This document shows, in pieces, positions 6,291-14,788 of a DNA stretch of 18,334 nt. Origin of the DNA: Candidatus Woesearchaeota archaeon (GTDB lineage Archaea; Nanobdellota; Nanobdellia; CSSed11-243R1). The stretch is from contig SLLY01000012.1 of assembly GCA_007133845.1 (NCBI GenBank), positions 1 to 18,334 on the forward strand, given 5' to 3'. The notes beneath the pieces were generated by a model. The model saw nothing but the letters and a program-made list of their open reading frames with translations, was not told the origin of the DNA and ran no database searches. The stretch's first letter is position 1. Every line of letters begins with the position of its first letter. The position numbers and the translations under genes are program-made.

Positions 6291-6485
6291 ATGACAAAAA
6301 ATGAAAAAAATAAAGTTACATTGAAAGTTGCCGAGGCGCATCAAGACGATGTAGGCAAAGGAATTGTAAGATTGGATACTTCGATAATGAAGGAGTTGGA
6401 AATTTCTCCAGGAGATGTTGTCGAAATAGCAGGAGAAAAAACCTCTGTGGCAATTGCTGACAGGGCATATCCTGCAGACATATGA
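6291..6485 (+). CDS. cdc48: Cdc48/VAT N-terminal fragment: first half of the double-psi barrel
   Basis: This 64-aa product matches only the start of archaeal Cdc48/VAT. It has the KVTLKVAEA strand, then the first pseudo-symmetric half-barrel D20-V-G22-K-G24-I-V-R27-L-D29, the PGDVVEI segment and the AIADRAYPADI end. It stops at TGA 6483-6485, just where other Cdc48 proteins continue with a D-x-G-K-G-I-I-R-M-D repeat. The same reading frame goes on through LKIIR into the next ORF without any indel, so the gene is interrupted by one stop codon and not by a frameshift. GGTGAT (6280-6285) is a good SD. It may be a separate subunit that completes the N domain in trans, the product of termination with low-level readthrough, or a relic of a nonsense mutation. 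Confidence 0.8.
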   Translation: MTKNEKNKVTLKVAEAHQDDVGKGIVRLDTSIMKELEISPGDVVEIAGEKTSVAIADRAYPADI

Positions 6486-6500
6486 TTAAAAATAATAAGG
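6483..6500 (+). other. In-frame TGA plus five-codon junction splitting cdc48
   Basis: TGA (6483-6485) is followed by five sense codons (L K I I R) and the ATG at 6501, all in one frame. Relative to the family consensus D-I-G-K-G-I-I-R-M-D, the Gly codon is replaced by TGA and the next two residues (K, G) by L, K, while IIRMDG is intact. AAGG directly abuts the second ATG with no spacer, a poor SD position. ATGA at 6482-6485 also opens an out-of-frame 13-codon mini-ORF. Confidence 0.8.
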
Positions 6501-8594
6501 ATGGATGGACTCGGAAGATATAATTCAAAAGCAGGTGTGGGAGAACAAGTAGAAGTATCTAAAGCAGAAGCAAAACCCGCAACAACTATAACAATAGCTC
6601 CAGCACAAAAAGGCATGGTAGTGAGAATAAATCCAGAAACTGCAAAACAAGCACTTCTTGGAAGAGCACTCTCGAAAGGAGATATAATAACTCTCGGAGG
6701 AACAAGAAGAAGAAAACAAACATTTTCCGGAAGTCCTTTTGAAGAAATATTTAGAATGATGGAAGAAGGTTCTAGTATGGGTTCTGGTATGGGATTCGGA
6801 ATAGGAGACATAAAGTTTGCAGTTGTTAATACTAATCCAAAACAATCAGTTATAGTAACAAATGATACTATTGTAAAAGTTTCTTCAAAGCCAGTTGAAA
6901 TAACTGAACAAAAAGTTCCAACCGTTTCATATGAAGATATAGGCGGACTTTCAGATGCTGTAGAAAAAATAAGAGAAATGGTGGAAGTTCCACTTAAACA
7001 TCCGGAACTTTTTGAAAGACTAGGAATAGAACCTCCAAAAGGAGTTCTTCTTCACGGACCCCCTGGAACAGGAAAAACACTTTTGGCAAGAGCTGTTGCT
7101 AACGAAGCAGATGCTTATTTCATATCTATAGACGGACCGGAAGTAGTAAGTAAATGGGTAGGAGAGTCAGAGAAAAAACTGCGTTCTATATTTGAAGAAG
7201 CGGAAAAAAATTCACCTGCAATAATTTTCATAGACGAAATAGATGCAATTGCACCAAAAAGGGAAGAAGCTTCGGGAGAAGTTGAAAGGAGATTGGTAGC
7301 ACAACTTCTTGCAACTATGGATGGTATGAAATCAAGAGGCAAAGTTGTTGTTATAGGTGCAACAAATCGTCCAAACAGCGTGGATCAAGCATTAAGACGT
7401 CCAGGAAGATTCGACAGAGAATTAGAAATAGGTATCCCCGACAGAAAAGGAAGACTCGAAATATTAAAAATCCACACAAGAAACATGCCACTAACAAAAG
7501 ATATTGATTTGAAACGATTAGCAGATAGAACACACGGATATGCTGGCGCTGATGTTGAAGCGCTTTGTAAGGAAGCAGCTATGCACTCATTAAAGAGAAT
7601 ACTTCCAGAAGTAAAATCTCACATGAAAGAAGGAGAAAAAGTTCCAAAAAACATATTGGAAAAAATAATAGTCACTCCAGATGATTTCAAAGAAGGACTT
7701 AAACTCGTAAGGCCTTCTGCAATGAGAGAAGTTCTCATCGAAACTCCAAAGGTAAACTGGAATGATGTCGGTGGACTGGAAGACATGAAAATAAAACTGA
7801 GAGAAGCAATAGAACTTCCAATCAAAAAACCTGAAGTTTTCAAGAGAATGGGTATAGAACCTCCAAAAGGAATATTGCTCATGGGACCTCCAGGATGTGG
7901 AAAAACACTTCTGGCAAGAGCGGTGGCAAATGAAAGCGAAGCAAATTTCATATCAGTAAAAGGACCAGAACTATTCAGCAAATGGGTAGGAGAATCTGAA
8001 AAAGCAATAAGAGAAATTTTCAGGAGAGCAAGACAAGTAGCTCCGTGTATAATCTTTTTTGATGAAATCGATTCGCTCACACCCAGAAGAGGAAGTTCAA
8101 AAGGAAGCAATGTTTCAGAAAAAGTAGTAGCACAATTACTTACTGAAATGGATGGTTTGGAAGACTTGACGGACGTTGTTGTAATAGCTGCAACAAACAG
8201 ACCTGATATGATGGATTCCGCACTATTACGTCCAGGAAGATTCGACAGAATAATTTTAACACCACCTCCAGACAAGGAAGCAAGAGAAAAAATATTTGAA
8301 GTACATACAAGAGGAATGCCAATTTCAAAAGAAATTGATTTGAAAAGCTTTGCAGAAAGAACTGAAAGTTATTCAGGCGCTGAAATTGAAGCTATATGTA
8401 GAGAAGCAGGAATGAATGCTTTAAGAGAAAGCTTGGATGCAAAAGAAGTAACAGCAGAACATTTTGAAAATGCTTTCGAAGAAATTGGACCAAGCTTGAG
8501 AAAAGAAGATGTAGAAATATATAGCAATTTCGCAGATAGTTTCAAGAGCTCTAGATCAGAAATTCCTCCAAAGTCTGCTTCATACTTTGGATAA
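6501..8594 (+). CDS. cdc48: Cdc48/VAT AAA ATPase lacking the first half-barrel
   Basis: This is a two-ring AAA+ unfoldase that would extract or unfold proteins in the cytoplasm for the proteasome or other proteases. The first residues ([21 protein letters not shown]) are the second half of the double-psi barrel. The rest of the N domain carries a Gly/Ser/Met-rich insertion at about 90-102. D1 has Walker A G186-PPGTGKT, Walker B with D245-E246, and [10 protein letters not shown]2 has Walker A G462-PPGCGKT, Walker B with D521-E522, and LRPGRFDR. Both ATPase sites look intact, so the protein should be an active ATPase. The tail ends SASYFG. Full-length archaeal relatives are about 60-70 residues longer at the N-terminus, and that part is encoded by the preceding ORF. 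ATG 6501 is the first possible start after the TGA; initiation may be by coupling or reinitiation. Confidence 0.93.
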   Translation: MDGLGRYNSKAGVGEQVEVSKAEAKPATTITIAPAQKGMVVRINPETAKQALLGRALSKGDIITLGGTRRRKQTFSGSPFEEIFRMMEEGSSMGSGMGFGIGDIKFAVVNTNPKQSVIVTNDTIVKVSSKPVEITEQKVPTVSYEDIGGLSDAVEKIREMVEVPLKHPELFERLGIEPPKGVLLHGPPGTGKTLLARAVANEADAYFISIDGPEVVSKWVGESEKKLRSIFEEAEKNSPAIIFIDEIDAIAPKREEASGEVERRLVAQLLATMDGMKSRGKVVVIGATNRPNSVDQALRRPGRFDRELEIGIPDRKGRLEILKIHTRNMPLTKDIDLKRLADRTHGYAGADVEALCKEAAMHSLKRILPEVKSHMKEGEKVPKNILEKIIVTPDDFKEGLKLVRPSAMREVLIETPKVNWNDVGGLEDMKIKLREAIELPIKKPEVFKRMGIEPPKGILLMGPPGCGKTLLARAVANESEANFISVKGPELFSKWVGESEKAIREIFRRARQVAPCIIFFDEIDSLTPRRGSSKGSNVSEKVVAQLLTEMDGLEDLTDVVVIAATNRPDMMDSALLRPGRFDRIILTPPPDKEAREKIFEVHTRGMPISKEIDLKSFAERTESYSGAEIEAICREAGMNALRESLDAKEVTAEHFENAFEEIGPSLRKEDVEIYSNFADSFKSSRSEIPPKSASYFG

Positions 8595-8626
8595 TTTTTC
8601 TCTTTCTTTTTTTGTTTTTTATTTTT
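8595..8626 (+). terminator. Long T-rich terminator after cdc48
   Basis: The 32 nt immediately after the cdc48 stop contain T5, T4, T7, T6 and T5 runs in a pyrimidine-rich tract with no hairpin, a typical archaeal oligo-T terminator. Confidence 0.65.
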
Positions 8627-8663
8627 ACAATAATTTATTAAGTCAAAGGAGATAGAAATAAAT

Positions 8664-9335
8664 ATGTCTCAAGAAGAAAAACTTTACAGTACAATCCTTT
8701 CAAAAGAATTAACTTGGGAAGGTTTGATTAGAGACATTGTTGTTAATGAAAATTTAAATCCTTGGGACATAAACATATCCAAACTTACAAAAAAATACAT
8801 GAAAGCACTTAGGGAAATGAAAGAAACAGATATAAGAATTTCTGGAAAATTTTTACTTGCAGCCGCAATACTTCTAAAAATGAAATCAGATTATTTGATA
8901 ATAAAAGAGGAAGAAGAAAAAGAAGAAAAAATAGAAGAAAAAATAGAGTATGATGAAAATTACAAACTTCAACCAAACATACCATTACCAAAAGAGAGAA
9001 AAGTAACTCTAAACGAATTAATTTCATCACTTCAAAAAGCACTTGTAGTTAACAAAAGAAGAAAAGTAAAAAAACAAGAGAGAAAGGTAGATGTTAAATT
9101 AAATATAAAAAAAGTAGATTTGGGAGAAAAAGTTGCCGAATTGTATAAAAAAATTGTAGGTTTCTTTCAAAAGTTTAAAAAACACGAATTAACTTTTTCA
9201 ACCTTAACACCATCCGAAGAAAAAGAAGATATAATTTGGACTTTCATACCACTCATGCATTTGGCAAATAGGGGAAAAATAGAATTGAATCAAAAGGAAA
9301 ATTTTGGTGAAATATATGTCAGAAAACGAAAATAA
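8664..9335 (+). CDS. scpA: ScpA, segregation and condensation kleisin
   Basis: ScpA is the kleisin subunit that bridges SMC heads in chromosome organisation, acting with ScpB. The N-terminal region has the ScpA signature: LTWEGLIRDIVVNENLNPWDINISKLTKKYMK, described here by its core segments W18-EGLI, NPWDI and SKLTKKYM, followed by the SGKFLLAAAILLKMKSDYL-type helix (about residues 53-72) that binds the SMC neck. A charged Lys/Glu linker fills the centre (about 74-90 and 130-150). The C-terminal winged helix (about 155-223) fits SMC-head binding. At 223 aa it is of normal size. SD AAAGGAGA lies 12 nt before the ATG, slightly far. The gene overlaps scpB by 20 nt. No smc gene is in the window. 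Confidence 0.88.
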   Translation: MSQEEKLYSTILSKELTWEGLIRDIVVNENLNPWDINISKLTKKYMKALREMKETDIRISGKFLLAAAILLKMKSDYLIIKEEEEKEEKIEEKIEYDENYKLQPNIPLPKERKVTLNELISSLQKALVVNKRRKVKKQERKVDVKLNIKKVDLGEKVAELYKKIVGFFQKFKKHELTFSTLTPSEEKEDIIWTFIPLMHLANRGKIELNQKENFGEIYVRKRK

Positions 9336-9828
9336 AAAAGAAAGAAGAAAGGCAAAAATAGAAGCTCTTCTGTTCGCCACAAACGGACTGACTATTAAGG
9401 AAATTTCTAAAAGAACAGGAATAGAAAAAAAAGAAATAGAAATTTTACTCGAGGAACTGGAAGCAGAACATCTAGCCGATTCAAAAGGCGTCCATGTTCT
9501 AAAAGAAGGAGATATTTGGAAAATGTCCATAAAACCAGAACACACACCAGATTTAAGCGACATACTCCCTCCTGAAATGCCAAAAAGCCTTATGAAAACG
9601 CTTGCAGTTATAGCTTCAAAAAGACCTGTTAAACAATCAATAATAATTAAAATCAGAAGCAATAAAGCATACAATCACATAAAAAATTTAGAAAAAATGG
9701 GATTCATAGCAACAGAAAAGCAGGGCAGAACCAGAATAATAGATTTAACCGAAAAATTTTTTAAATATTTTCAAATTTCAGAATCAGAACTAAAGAAAAA
9801 GTTTGATACAGAAAACTTAAAAGCTTAG
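9316..9828 (+). CDS. scpB: ScpB, segregation and condensation protein B
   Basis: ScpB pairs with ScpA and stabilises the SMC-kleisin complex. The 170-aa protein consists of two winged-helix domains. The first has KIEALLFATNGLTIKEIS and continues through the helix ending EELEAEHL. The second has LPKSLMKTLAVIASKRPVKQS-like sequence (here PPEMPKSLMKTLAVIA) followed by NHIKNLEKMGFIATEKQGRT, the canonical ScpB wing with G-R-T. I chose ATG 9316 because GGTGA (9306-9310) sits 5 nt upstream; the TTG at 9304 has no SD. The start lies within the end of scpA, so translation is probably coupled. No coiled or extra C-terminal domain is present. Confidence 0.88.
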   Translation: MSENENKKERRKAKIEALLFATNGLTIKEISKRTGIEKKEIEILLEELEAEHLADSKGVHVLKEGDIWKMSIKPEHTPDLSDILPPEMPKSLMKTLAVIASKRPVKQSIIIKIRSNKAYNHIKNLEKMGFIATEKQGRTRIIDLTEKFFKYFQISESELKKKFDTENLKA

Positions 9829-9830
9829 AA

Positions 9831-9841
9831 AACATTTATAA
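9831..9841 (+). promoter_or_regulatory. AACATTTATA promoter motif before the PRC-barrel gene
   Basis: This is the same AACATTTATA core as upstream of 973 and 5982, here only 25 nt before the ATG. A start of transcription about 22 nt downstream of the box would fall at about 9862, downstream of the strong SD (9850-9859). The motif and the SD therefore seem to imply different modes of initiation. Confidence 0.5.
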
Positions 9842-9865
9842 TCGCATACAAAAGGAGGTAAGATT

Positions 9866-10147
9866 ATGTTGAAATTAAGAGAAATATCCAAAACATACGG
9901 TTTGAGAGTTTATACAGACGAAGGTGAATACTTCGGAGATATAGAAGAAGTAATTATCCAGAATAACAAAATTTTTGGATGGAGAATCAAATCAACAAGA
10001 AATAGCGTGCTTCAGAAAACTATATCCGGAGCAAGAGGGGTAGTTGTACCACACCAATTGGTTAAAGCTTCAGGAGATATAGTTATAATATCAAAAGCAG
10101 CAGTTTCTGTAGAACCAAGAGATGCAGAGATAGAAGAAGCAGAGTAA
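9866..10147 (+). CDS. PRC-barrel domain protein
   Basis: This is a 93-aa single-domain PRC-barrel protein, a small beta-barrel found in the photosynthetic reaction centre H subunit and in RimM-type RNA-processing proteins, and common as a stand-alone archaeal protein of unknown function. Visible features are the strand pattern GLRVYTDEGEYFGDIEEV (about residues 12-29), the following I-I-x-N-x-K-I-F-G-W turn, and the VVVPHQLVKASGDIVIISKA C-terminal strands. The tail is acidic. A full SD, AAAGGAGGT (9850-9858), makes the ATG at 9866 secure. It stands alone between scpB and lonB. A specific role cannot be assigned. Confidence 0.82.
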   Translation: MLKLREISKTYGLRVYTDEGEYFGDIEEVIIQNNKIFGWRIKSTRNSVLQKTISGARGVVVPHQLVKASGDIVIISKAAVSVEPRDAEIEEAE

Positions 10148-10156
10148 TTCTAAACT

Positions 10157-10190
10157 TTTATATATCTCTCTTTTTTATTCTTTTTACTAA
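10157..10190 (+). promoter_or_regulatory. lonB promoter with a downstream pyrimidine-rich tract
   Basis: The TATA box TTTATATA (10157-10164) lies about 29 nt before the lonB ATG, so the leader would be only about 6 nt. The pyrimidine tract that follows (CTCTCTTTTTTATTC...) can also serve as terminator for the PRC-barrel gene, which would pack both signals into 45 nt. Confidence 0.55.
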
Positions 10191-10192
10191 AC

Positions 10193-12094
10193 ATGGCAAG
10201 GAAAGATAAATTAAAATTCAAAAAGACTGAAGAAATAGATGTCCCAGACAAAATAGTAGATCAGGTAATAGGACAGGAAGATGCCATAAACGTAATTAAA
10301 AAAGCAGCTAAACAAAGAAGACACGTACTTCTTATAGGTAAACCAGGAACAGGAAAAAGCATGATTGGACAAGCACTAGCAGAGCTTTTACCAAAAGAAA
10401 AATTAAAAGATGTTCTTTGTCTGCCAAACAAAAAAGATGAAAATAATCCTAAAATAAAAATAGTTCAAGCAGGATTGGGCAGCAAAATAATTGAAAAAAC
10501 AAAATTGAAAGCACTCACACAATTATCGGGTAAGAATCAATGGATGTTTCTTGTTGTTATATTCGCAATTATATTTGCAGCTTCGATTATTTTAGATTGG
10601 TTTGTAGGAAGACAGGCAAGCGAAATAATGCAAGCCGCAACAAGAATATCTGGAACTATGATTATAATTACACTATTCATTGGAGTATTAGTTTTTTATT
10701 CTCTTTACAAAATCCAATCACAAAGAAAAAGAATAATAGGACCAAAATTGATAGTAGACAATTCAAAAAAAGAATCTCCATTCATTGATGCGACAGGACT
10801 TCATGAAGGAGCTCTTTTAGGAGATGTGCAACACGATCCATTCCAGACAGGAGGATTAGGCACTCCTGCTCACGAGAGAGTTTCTGCTGGAGCTCTTCAT
10901 AAAGCGAGTGGAGGAGTTTTATTTATCGATGAAATTGCAACATTAAATCCTGAAATGCAGATATCTATATTAACTGCAATGCAAGAAAAGAAAATGGCTA
11001 TAACGGGACGTTCAAAAAGAAGTGCAGGTGCTATGGTAAAAACAGATTCAGTACCAACAGATTTTGTTCTTGTAGCAGCTGGAAATATAGAAACTATGCA
11101 GAAAATGCATCCCGCGTTGAGAAGTAGAATAAGAGGTAACGGTTACGAAATCTACATGAAAGATAAAATAAAAGACAATCCAGAAAATGTAGAAAGATTT
11201 GCAAGATTTGTAGCTCAAGAAATAAAAAAAGACAAAAAAATATCACATTTTACAAAAAAGGCTGTTAAAGAAATAATAAAAGAAGCTCGAAGAAGAGCTG
11301 GAAGAAAAGGATACCTTTCTCTAAAATTAAGAGATTTAGGAGGACTTATAAGAGTTTCAGGAGACATAGCAAAAGAAGAAGGAAGCGACTCTGTAAGTGC
11401 TAAACATGTTCAAAAGGCTAGAAAATCCGCAGCAACATTAGAACAACAAATAGCGGAAAGATACACGTTCGATAAAAAAGAATATCAAATAATAGGAACA
11501 AAAGGAACACAAATTGGAAAAGTAAATGGACTTGCTGTGATAGGCGGAGGAGAAATTGGTTCAGGAATTGTTCTTCCAATAGAAGCATCAGTTGTTCCTG
11601 CGTTCGAAAAAGGAAGAGGAAAAATATTAGCAACAGGAAAACTCGGGGATATAGCAAAAGAAGCAATAACAAATGTTAGTGCTATAGTGAAAAAATACTC
11701 TGGAAAATCTTTAGGTATGTTCGACATACATATTCAATTCCTTCAAACTTACGAAGGACTCGAAGGAGACTCAGCATCAATTTCAGTCGCGTCGGCAGTT
11801 GTTTCGGCATTGGAAGAAATACCAATAAAACAAAATTTAGCTATGACTGGTTCTTTGTCAATAAGAGGAGAAGTGCTTCCAATAGGAGGAGTCAATGACA
11901 AGATAGAAGCAGCAAAAGAAGCTGGAATAAAAACAATAATCATACCCAAAGCAAATGAAAAAGACATATTAATAGATACAAAAGGAATAAAAATAATTCC
12001 AGCAAAAAATATTGCAGAAGTTCTTGAACACGCATTAAAATGGCCAAAAGGAAAAAAGAAGATTCTCACAAAAATAAAAAAATCTATAAAATAG
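10193..12094 (+). CDS. lonB: LonB, archaeal membrane-anchored ATP-dependent Lon protease
   Basis: LonB degrades misfolded and regulatory proteins at the cytoplasmic face of the archaeal membrane. The AAA+ domain starts with the [15 protein letters not shown] box. Walker A is G49-KPGTGKS-56, and Walker B is LFIDEIATL with D246-E247. Between them lie two transmembrane helices (about residues 117-137 and 152-172), the hallmark insertion of archaeal LonB. The protease domain (about 435-625) has catalytic S527 in [11 protein letters not shown] and K570 in [14 protein letters not shown], 43 residues apart as in other Lon proteases. At 633 aa it is of normal length with an intact active site. It has its own TATA promoter and a short leader. 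It is probably monocistronic. Confidence 0.96.
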   Translation: MARKDKLKFKKTEEIDVPDKIVDQVIGQEDAINVIKKAAKQRRHVLLIGKPGTGKSMIGQALAELLPKEKLKDVLCLPNKKDENNPKIKIVQAGLGSKIIEKTKLKALTQLSGKNQWMFLVVIFAIIFAASIILDWFVGRQASEIMQAATRISGTMIIITLFIGVLVFYSLYKIQSQRKRIIGPKLIVDNSKKESPFIDATGLHEGALLGDVQHDPFQTGGLGTPAHERVSAGALHKASGGVLFIDEIATLNPEMQISILTAMQEKKMAITGRSKRSAGAMVKTDSVPTDFVLVAAGNIETMQKMHPALRSRIRGNGYEIYMKDKIKDNPENVERFARFVAQEIKKDKKISHFTKKAVKEIIKEARRRAGRKGYLSLKLRDLGGLIRVSGDIAKEEGSDSVSAKHVQKARKSAATLEQQIAERYTFDKKEYQIIGTKGTQIGKVNGLAVIGGGEIGSGIVLPIEASVVPAFEKGRGKILATGKLGDIAKEAITNVSAIVKKYSGKSLGMFDIHIQFLQTYEGLEGDSASISVASAVVSALEEIPIKQNLAMTGSLSIRGEVLPIGGVNDKIEAAKEAGIKTIIIPKANEKDILIDTKGIKIIPAKNIAEVLEHALKWPKGKKKILTKIKKSIK

Positions 12095-12103
12095 TGGAAA
12101 TAA

Positions 12104-12130
12104 ATTTAAATACAAACTTTCTCAGAAAGT
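12104..12130 (+). promoter_or_regulatory. TATA box and perfect 6-bp inverted repeat upstream of tldD
   Basis: ATTTAAATA (12104-12112) would place the transcript start near the tldD ATG, so the mRNA is probably leaderless; no SD is present. Between them, ACTTTC (12116-12121) and GAAAGT (12125-12130) form a perfect inverted repeat around TCA, ending 1 nt before the ATG. Lying between TATA and start, it could be a repressor site. Confidence 0.45.
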
Positions 12131-12131
12131 C

Positions 12132-13517
12132 ATGAATATAAAAAAATTATTAATTGAAGCAGAGAACAAAGGAGCCGATTTTTCAGATATACGAATTCTT
12201 AATTCAGAATCAGAAAAAATTTCTGTTAAAAATGATGATATAGATTCAATTCAAAAAGATTTAAATTCTCAATATGGAATCAGAGTTTTTCATAAAGGTG
12301 GATGGGGTTTCTCTTATGGAAATAATGAAAACGAGATAGGTAAATATTTCGACAAAGCACTTAAAATGGCTAAAATAAATTCTAACATGTTAAAAGAAAA
12401 AATTAAATTAAAAAATTTTAAAACATACCAAGATAAAATCAAAACAAAAGGAGAATCATTTACAAATTTTGATATAAAAGAAAGAATAGACAAACTTGTT
12501 AATCTCAGTAAAAAAACAGAACACAAAAATTTAATCAATAAACAAATAGTAACTCTTTTTTTGAGAAAAGAACATCAGTACATGAATAATTTTGGAGCTG
12601 ATATATATCAAGAATCAGAACATTTCAATTTTTATTTCAAAGGTGTTGGAAAAAAAGATTCCAAAATAAGAGAGATATTTACTAGAAAAGGGATGTGCGC
12701 TTCTTATGACGTATTTAAAAAATTAGATTTAGATAGAATAGTTCACGAAGAACTTGAAAGATTCAAAACTCTATTCATAGCAAGAAAAGCACCAGCAGGA
12801 AAATTTCCCATAGTCCTTAATAATTCTTTAAGTGAGGTTTTTTTCCATGAGGCTGTAGGCCATGCATGTGAAGCAGATGCAGTTCTTAAAAATGCATCAG
12901 TCTTGAAAGAAAAAATTGGAAAAAAGATTGCACCAGATTTTTTAACTCTTTCAGATGATCCTTCCTTAAAAACCTCACACGGTTTTTTTGTTTACGACGA
13001 TGAAGGAATCAAAGCAAAAAAAACGAAGATGATTGAAAATGGTGTTTTTAAAAATTATTTACAGTCTATAGAAACAGCCAATAGAATGAACACAGAACTT
13101 ACGGGAAATGGAAGAGCTCAAAATGCAATATGTTTTCCATATCCAAGAATGAGCAACACTGTATTGAAAAAAAGAGATTTTTCTATAGAAGAACTTTTTG
13201 AAGGTATAAAAAAAGGAATATATGCTAAAGAATCTTCTGGTGGTGTAGTAGAACCTACAAATGGAAATTTTTTATTCGGTGCTAAGGAAGGTTATCTAAT
13301 TGAAAATGGAAAAATAACTAAACCTCTTTTAGATGTTTCTTTCGGTGGAAATATATTGACTATATTAAATAAAATTGAAAAAATTGCGGATGATTCTCTC
13401 ATGGGTTTTCCAGGATTTTGTGGAAAAAGAGGACAAATAGTTCCCGTTGGTGGAATGTCTCCTCATATAAAAATTTCAGAAGCGATGGTTGGTGGTGACA
13501 ATGGAAATATTGAATAA
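12132..13517 (+). CDS. tldD: TldD family metalloprotease
   Basis: TldD is the catalytic subunit of the TldD/TldE (PmbA) complex, a zinc protease that in bacteria processes antitoxins and peptide antibiotic precursors. In archaea its substrates are mostly unknown. The metal-binding HExxxH motif is seen as H239-E240-A-V-G-H244. The C-terminal region has the family's GFCGKRGQIVPVGGMSPHIKIS segment (core GFCGK-GQ-VPVGGMSP, about residues 425-445). At 461 aa it has the usual length. The gene overlaps pmbA by 17 nt. Translation probably starts on a leaderless transcript at the ATG 12132. Confidence 0.93.
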   Translation: MNIKKLLIEAENKGADFSDIRILNSESEKISVKNDDIDSIQKDLNSQYGIRVFHKGGWGFSYGNNENEIGKYFDKALKMAKINSNMLKEKIKLKNFKTYQDKIKTKGESFTNFDIKERIDKLVNLSKKTEHKNLINKQIVTLFLRKEHQYMNNFGADIYQESEHFNFYFKGVGKKDSKIREIFTRKGMCASYDVFKKLDLDRIVHEELERFKTLFIARKAPAGKFPIVLNNSLSEVFFHEAVGHACEADAVLKNASVLKEKIGKKIAPDFLTLSDDPSLKTSHGFFVYDDEGIKAKKTKMIENGVFKNYLQSIETANRMNTELTGNGRAQNAICFPYPRMSNTVLKKRDFSIEELFEGIKKGIYAKESSGGVVEPTNGNFLFGAKEGYLIENGKITKPLLDVSFGGNILTILNKIEKIADDSLMGFPGFCGKRGQIVPVGGMSPHIKISEAMVGGDNGNIE

Positions 13518-14787
13518 TATCATATCTGAAGGAAAAAAATACGGAGATGTTATCGTATTAAAAAAGAATACAAATCAAGTTTCAACTAATTTTTCAAAAA
13601 AAGAAATAAAAACAACAACAGAGGGAAATACAACACAACTTTTGATAAGAATTTCTAAAGATAAAAAATTCGGATATTCTACGACTTCAGATTTTTCTAA
13701 ATGGAAGAAATGCCTCATGGATGCAGTGAATATAATGAAAGCATCAAAAAAATTGAAACACGAAATTGTTTTAGCAAAACCTCAAAAATTCAATACTGCA
13801 GAAATGATTTATTCTGGACGATTGAAAGAATTACCAACAGAAAAAATAGTTGAAAAAGGATACACTATAATAAAAGAAATGAAAAAAGAATTTGAAATTC
13901 CAGTATTATCTATAAACAAATCTTTTGAAGAAACAGAAATAGCAAATTCTGAAGGGCTTTTTGCAAAAGAAAAAGAAACATCATTTTCAACAATGGTGGA
14001 AGCAAAGTCTGGTGAAATAAGTGCGACAGATTTCAAAGTTTCTAGAGATTTATTTGACCCTGTATATGTTGGTAAAGAAGCAGAAAAATTGTGTCTGAAA
14101 TGTCTGAATCCAAAATCAATTCAAACATTTAGAGGTTCACTTATCTTAGACTATTTTGCTTTTGCAGGGTTTATTGAAAATGTTATAATTCCTGCAGTTA
14201 GTGCGGATGAAATACATTCTAAAAGAAGTCCACTATCAAACAAAATAGGTGAAAAAGTATTTTCTGAAAATTTTACAGTAGTTGATGATGGACTTATGGA
14301 TAAAGGACTTTTAAGTGGCTCGTTTGATTACGAAGGAACTCCATATCAAAAAAAGGTAATATTCGATAAAGGAGTTTTTAAAAAACCATTATATGATATA
14401 TACTCAGCAAAAAAAGATAAAACTCAAAGCACGGGAAATTGTGGAGGGCTTGATAGAATTCCTTCCATAAGACCTACCAATTTTATTGTTTCGCCTGGAG
14501 ATTATTCAAGAGAAGAAATTATTTCAGATACAAAAAAAGGGACTCTTGCAACATTTGCAATGGGTTATCATTTGATAAATCAAGTTACTGGAGATTGTTC
14601 TTTGGGTATAGAAAATTCTTTTTACATAGAAAATGGCGAATTAAAATTTCCTATAAAACAAGCTATGGTAAGTTTCAATCTTTTTGAACAACTTAAAAAA
14701 TTAGAAGCAATCGGAAAAAACCTTAGACAAGAGACAAGTGTTGTTGCACCTATTGTGAAATTCGAAGACGTTCAAATAATAGGGTAA
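13501..14787 (+). CDS. pmbA: PmbA/TldE family protein, partner of TldD
   Basis: This is the non-catalytic or pseudoprotease partner (TldE) that pairs with TldD to form the protease complex. The 428-aa protein shows the PmbA fold with Y-S-G-R-L and Q-S-T-G-N-C-G-G-L (central/C-terminal) segments, and lacks the HExxxH metal site, as expected. Several starts are in frame (TTG 13489, GTG 13492, GTG 13495, ATG 13501). I chose the ATG, which is preceded by GGTGA (13494-13498) at a rather short 2-nt spacing; the other starts add only up to four residues. The gene begins within the tldD 3' end, so the two are co-translated. It ends 1 nt from a convergent small gene. Confidence 0.9.
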   Translation: MEILNNIISEGKKYGDVIVLKKNTNQVSTNFSKKEIKTTTEGNTTQLLIRISKDKKFGYSTTSDFSKWKKCLMDAVNIMKASKKLKHEIVLAKPQKFNTAEMIYSGRLKELPTEKIVEKGYTIIKEMKKEFEIPVLSINKSFEETEIANSEGLFAKEKETSFSTMVEAKSGEISATDFKVSRDLFDPVYVGKEAEKLCLKCLNPKSIQTFRGSLILDYFAFAGFIENVIIPAVSADEIHSKRSPLSNKIGEKVFSENFTVVDDGLMDKGLLSGSFDYEGTPYQKKVIFDKGVFKKPLYDIYSAKKDKTQSTGNCGGLDRIPSIRPTNFIVSPGDYSREEIISDTKKGTLATFAMGYHLINQVTGDCSLGIENSFYIENGELKFPIKQAMVSFNLFEQLKKLEAIGKNLRQETSVVAPIVKFEDVQIIG

Positions 14788-14788
14788 A

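Noticed and set aside
6483..6485. TGA read as glycine or tryptophan by an alternative genetic code
   Set aside because: TGA clearly ends other genes here (1472-1474 minus strand, 3105-3107, 3800-3802, 4135-4137, 6282-6284, 16963-16965), most of them at overlapping or closely spaced starts, so it is a working stop codon.
6483..6485. TGA as selenocysteine
   Set aside because: The family residue at this site is Gly, not Cys or Sec, and I see no SECIS-like hairpin nearby or after the gene.
6482..6523. A programmed or assembly frameshift at the ATGA in cdc48
   Set aside because: Homology continues in the same frame with the same residue count on both sides, so a substitution, not an indel, explains the break.
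7619..8275. Long minus-strand ORF opposite cdc48
   Set aside because: It is antisense to the highly conserved AAA domains and its composition is that of a reverse-strand shadow; no SD or promoter.
10540..10788. An extra gene inside lonB
   Set aside because: It is an out-of-frame shadow of the lonB transmembrane region; lonB is intact across it.
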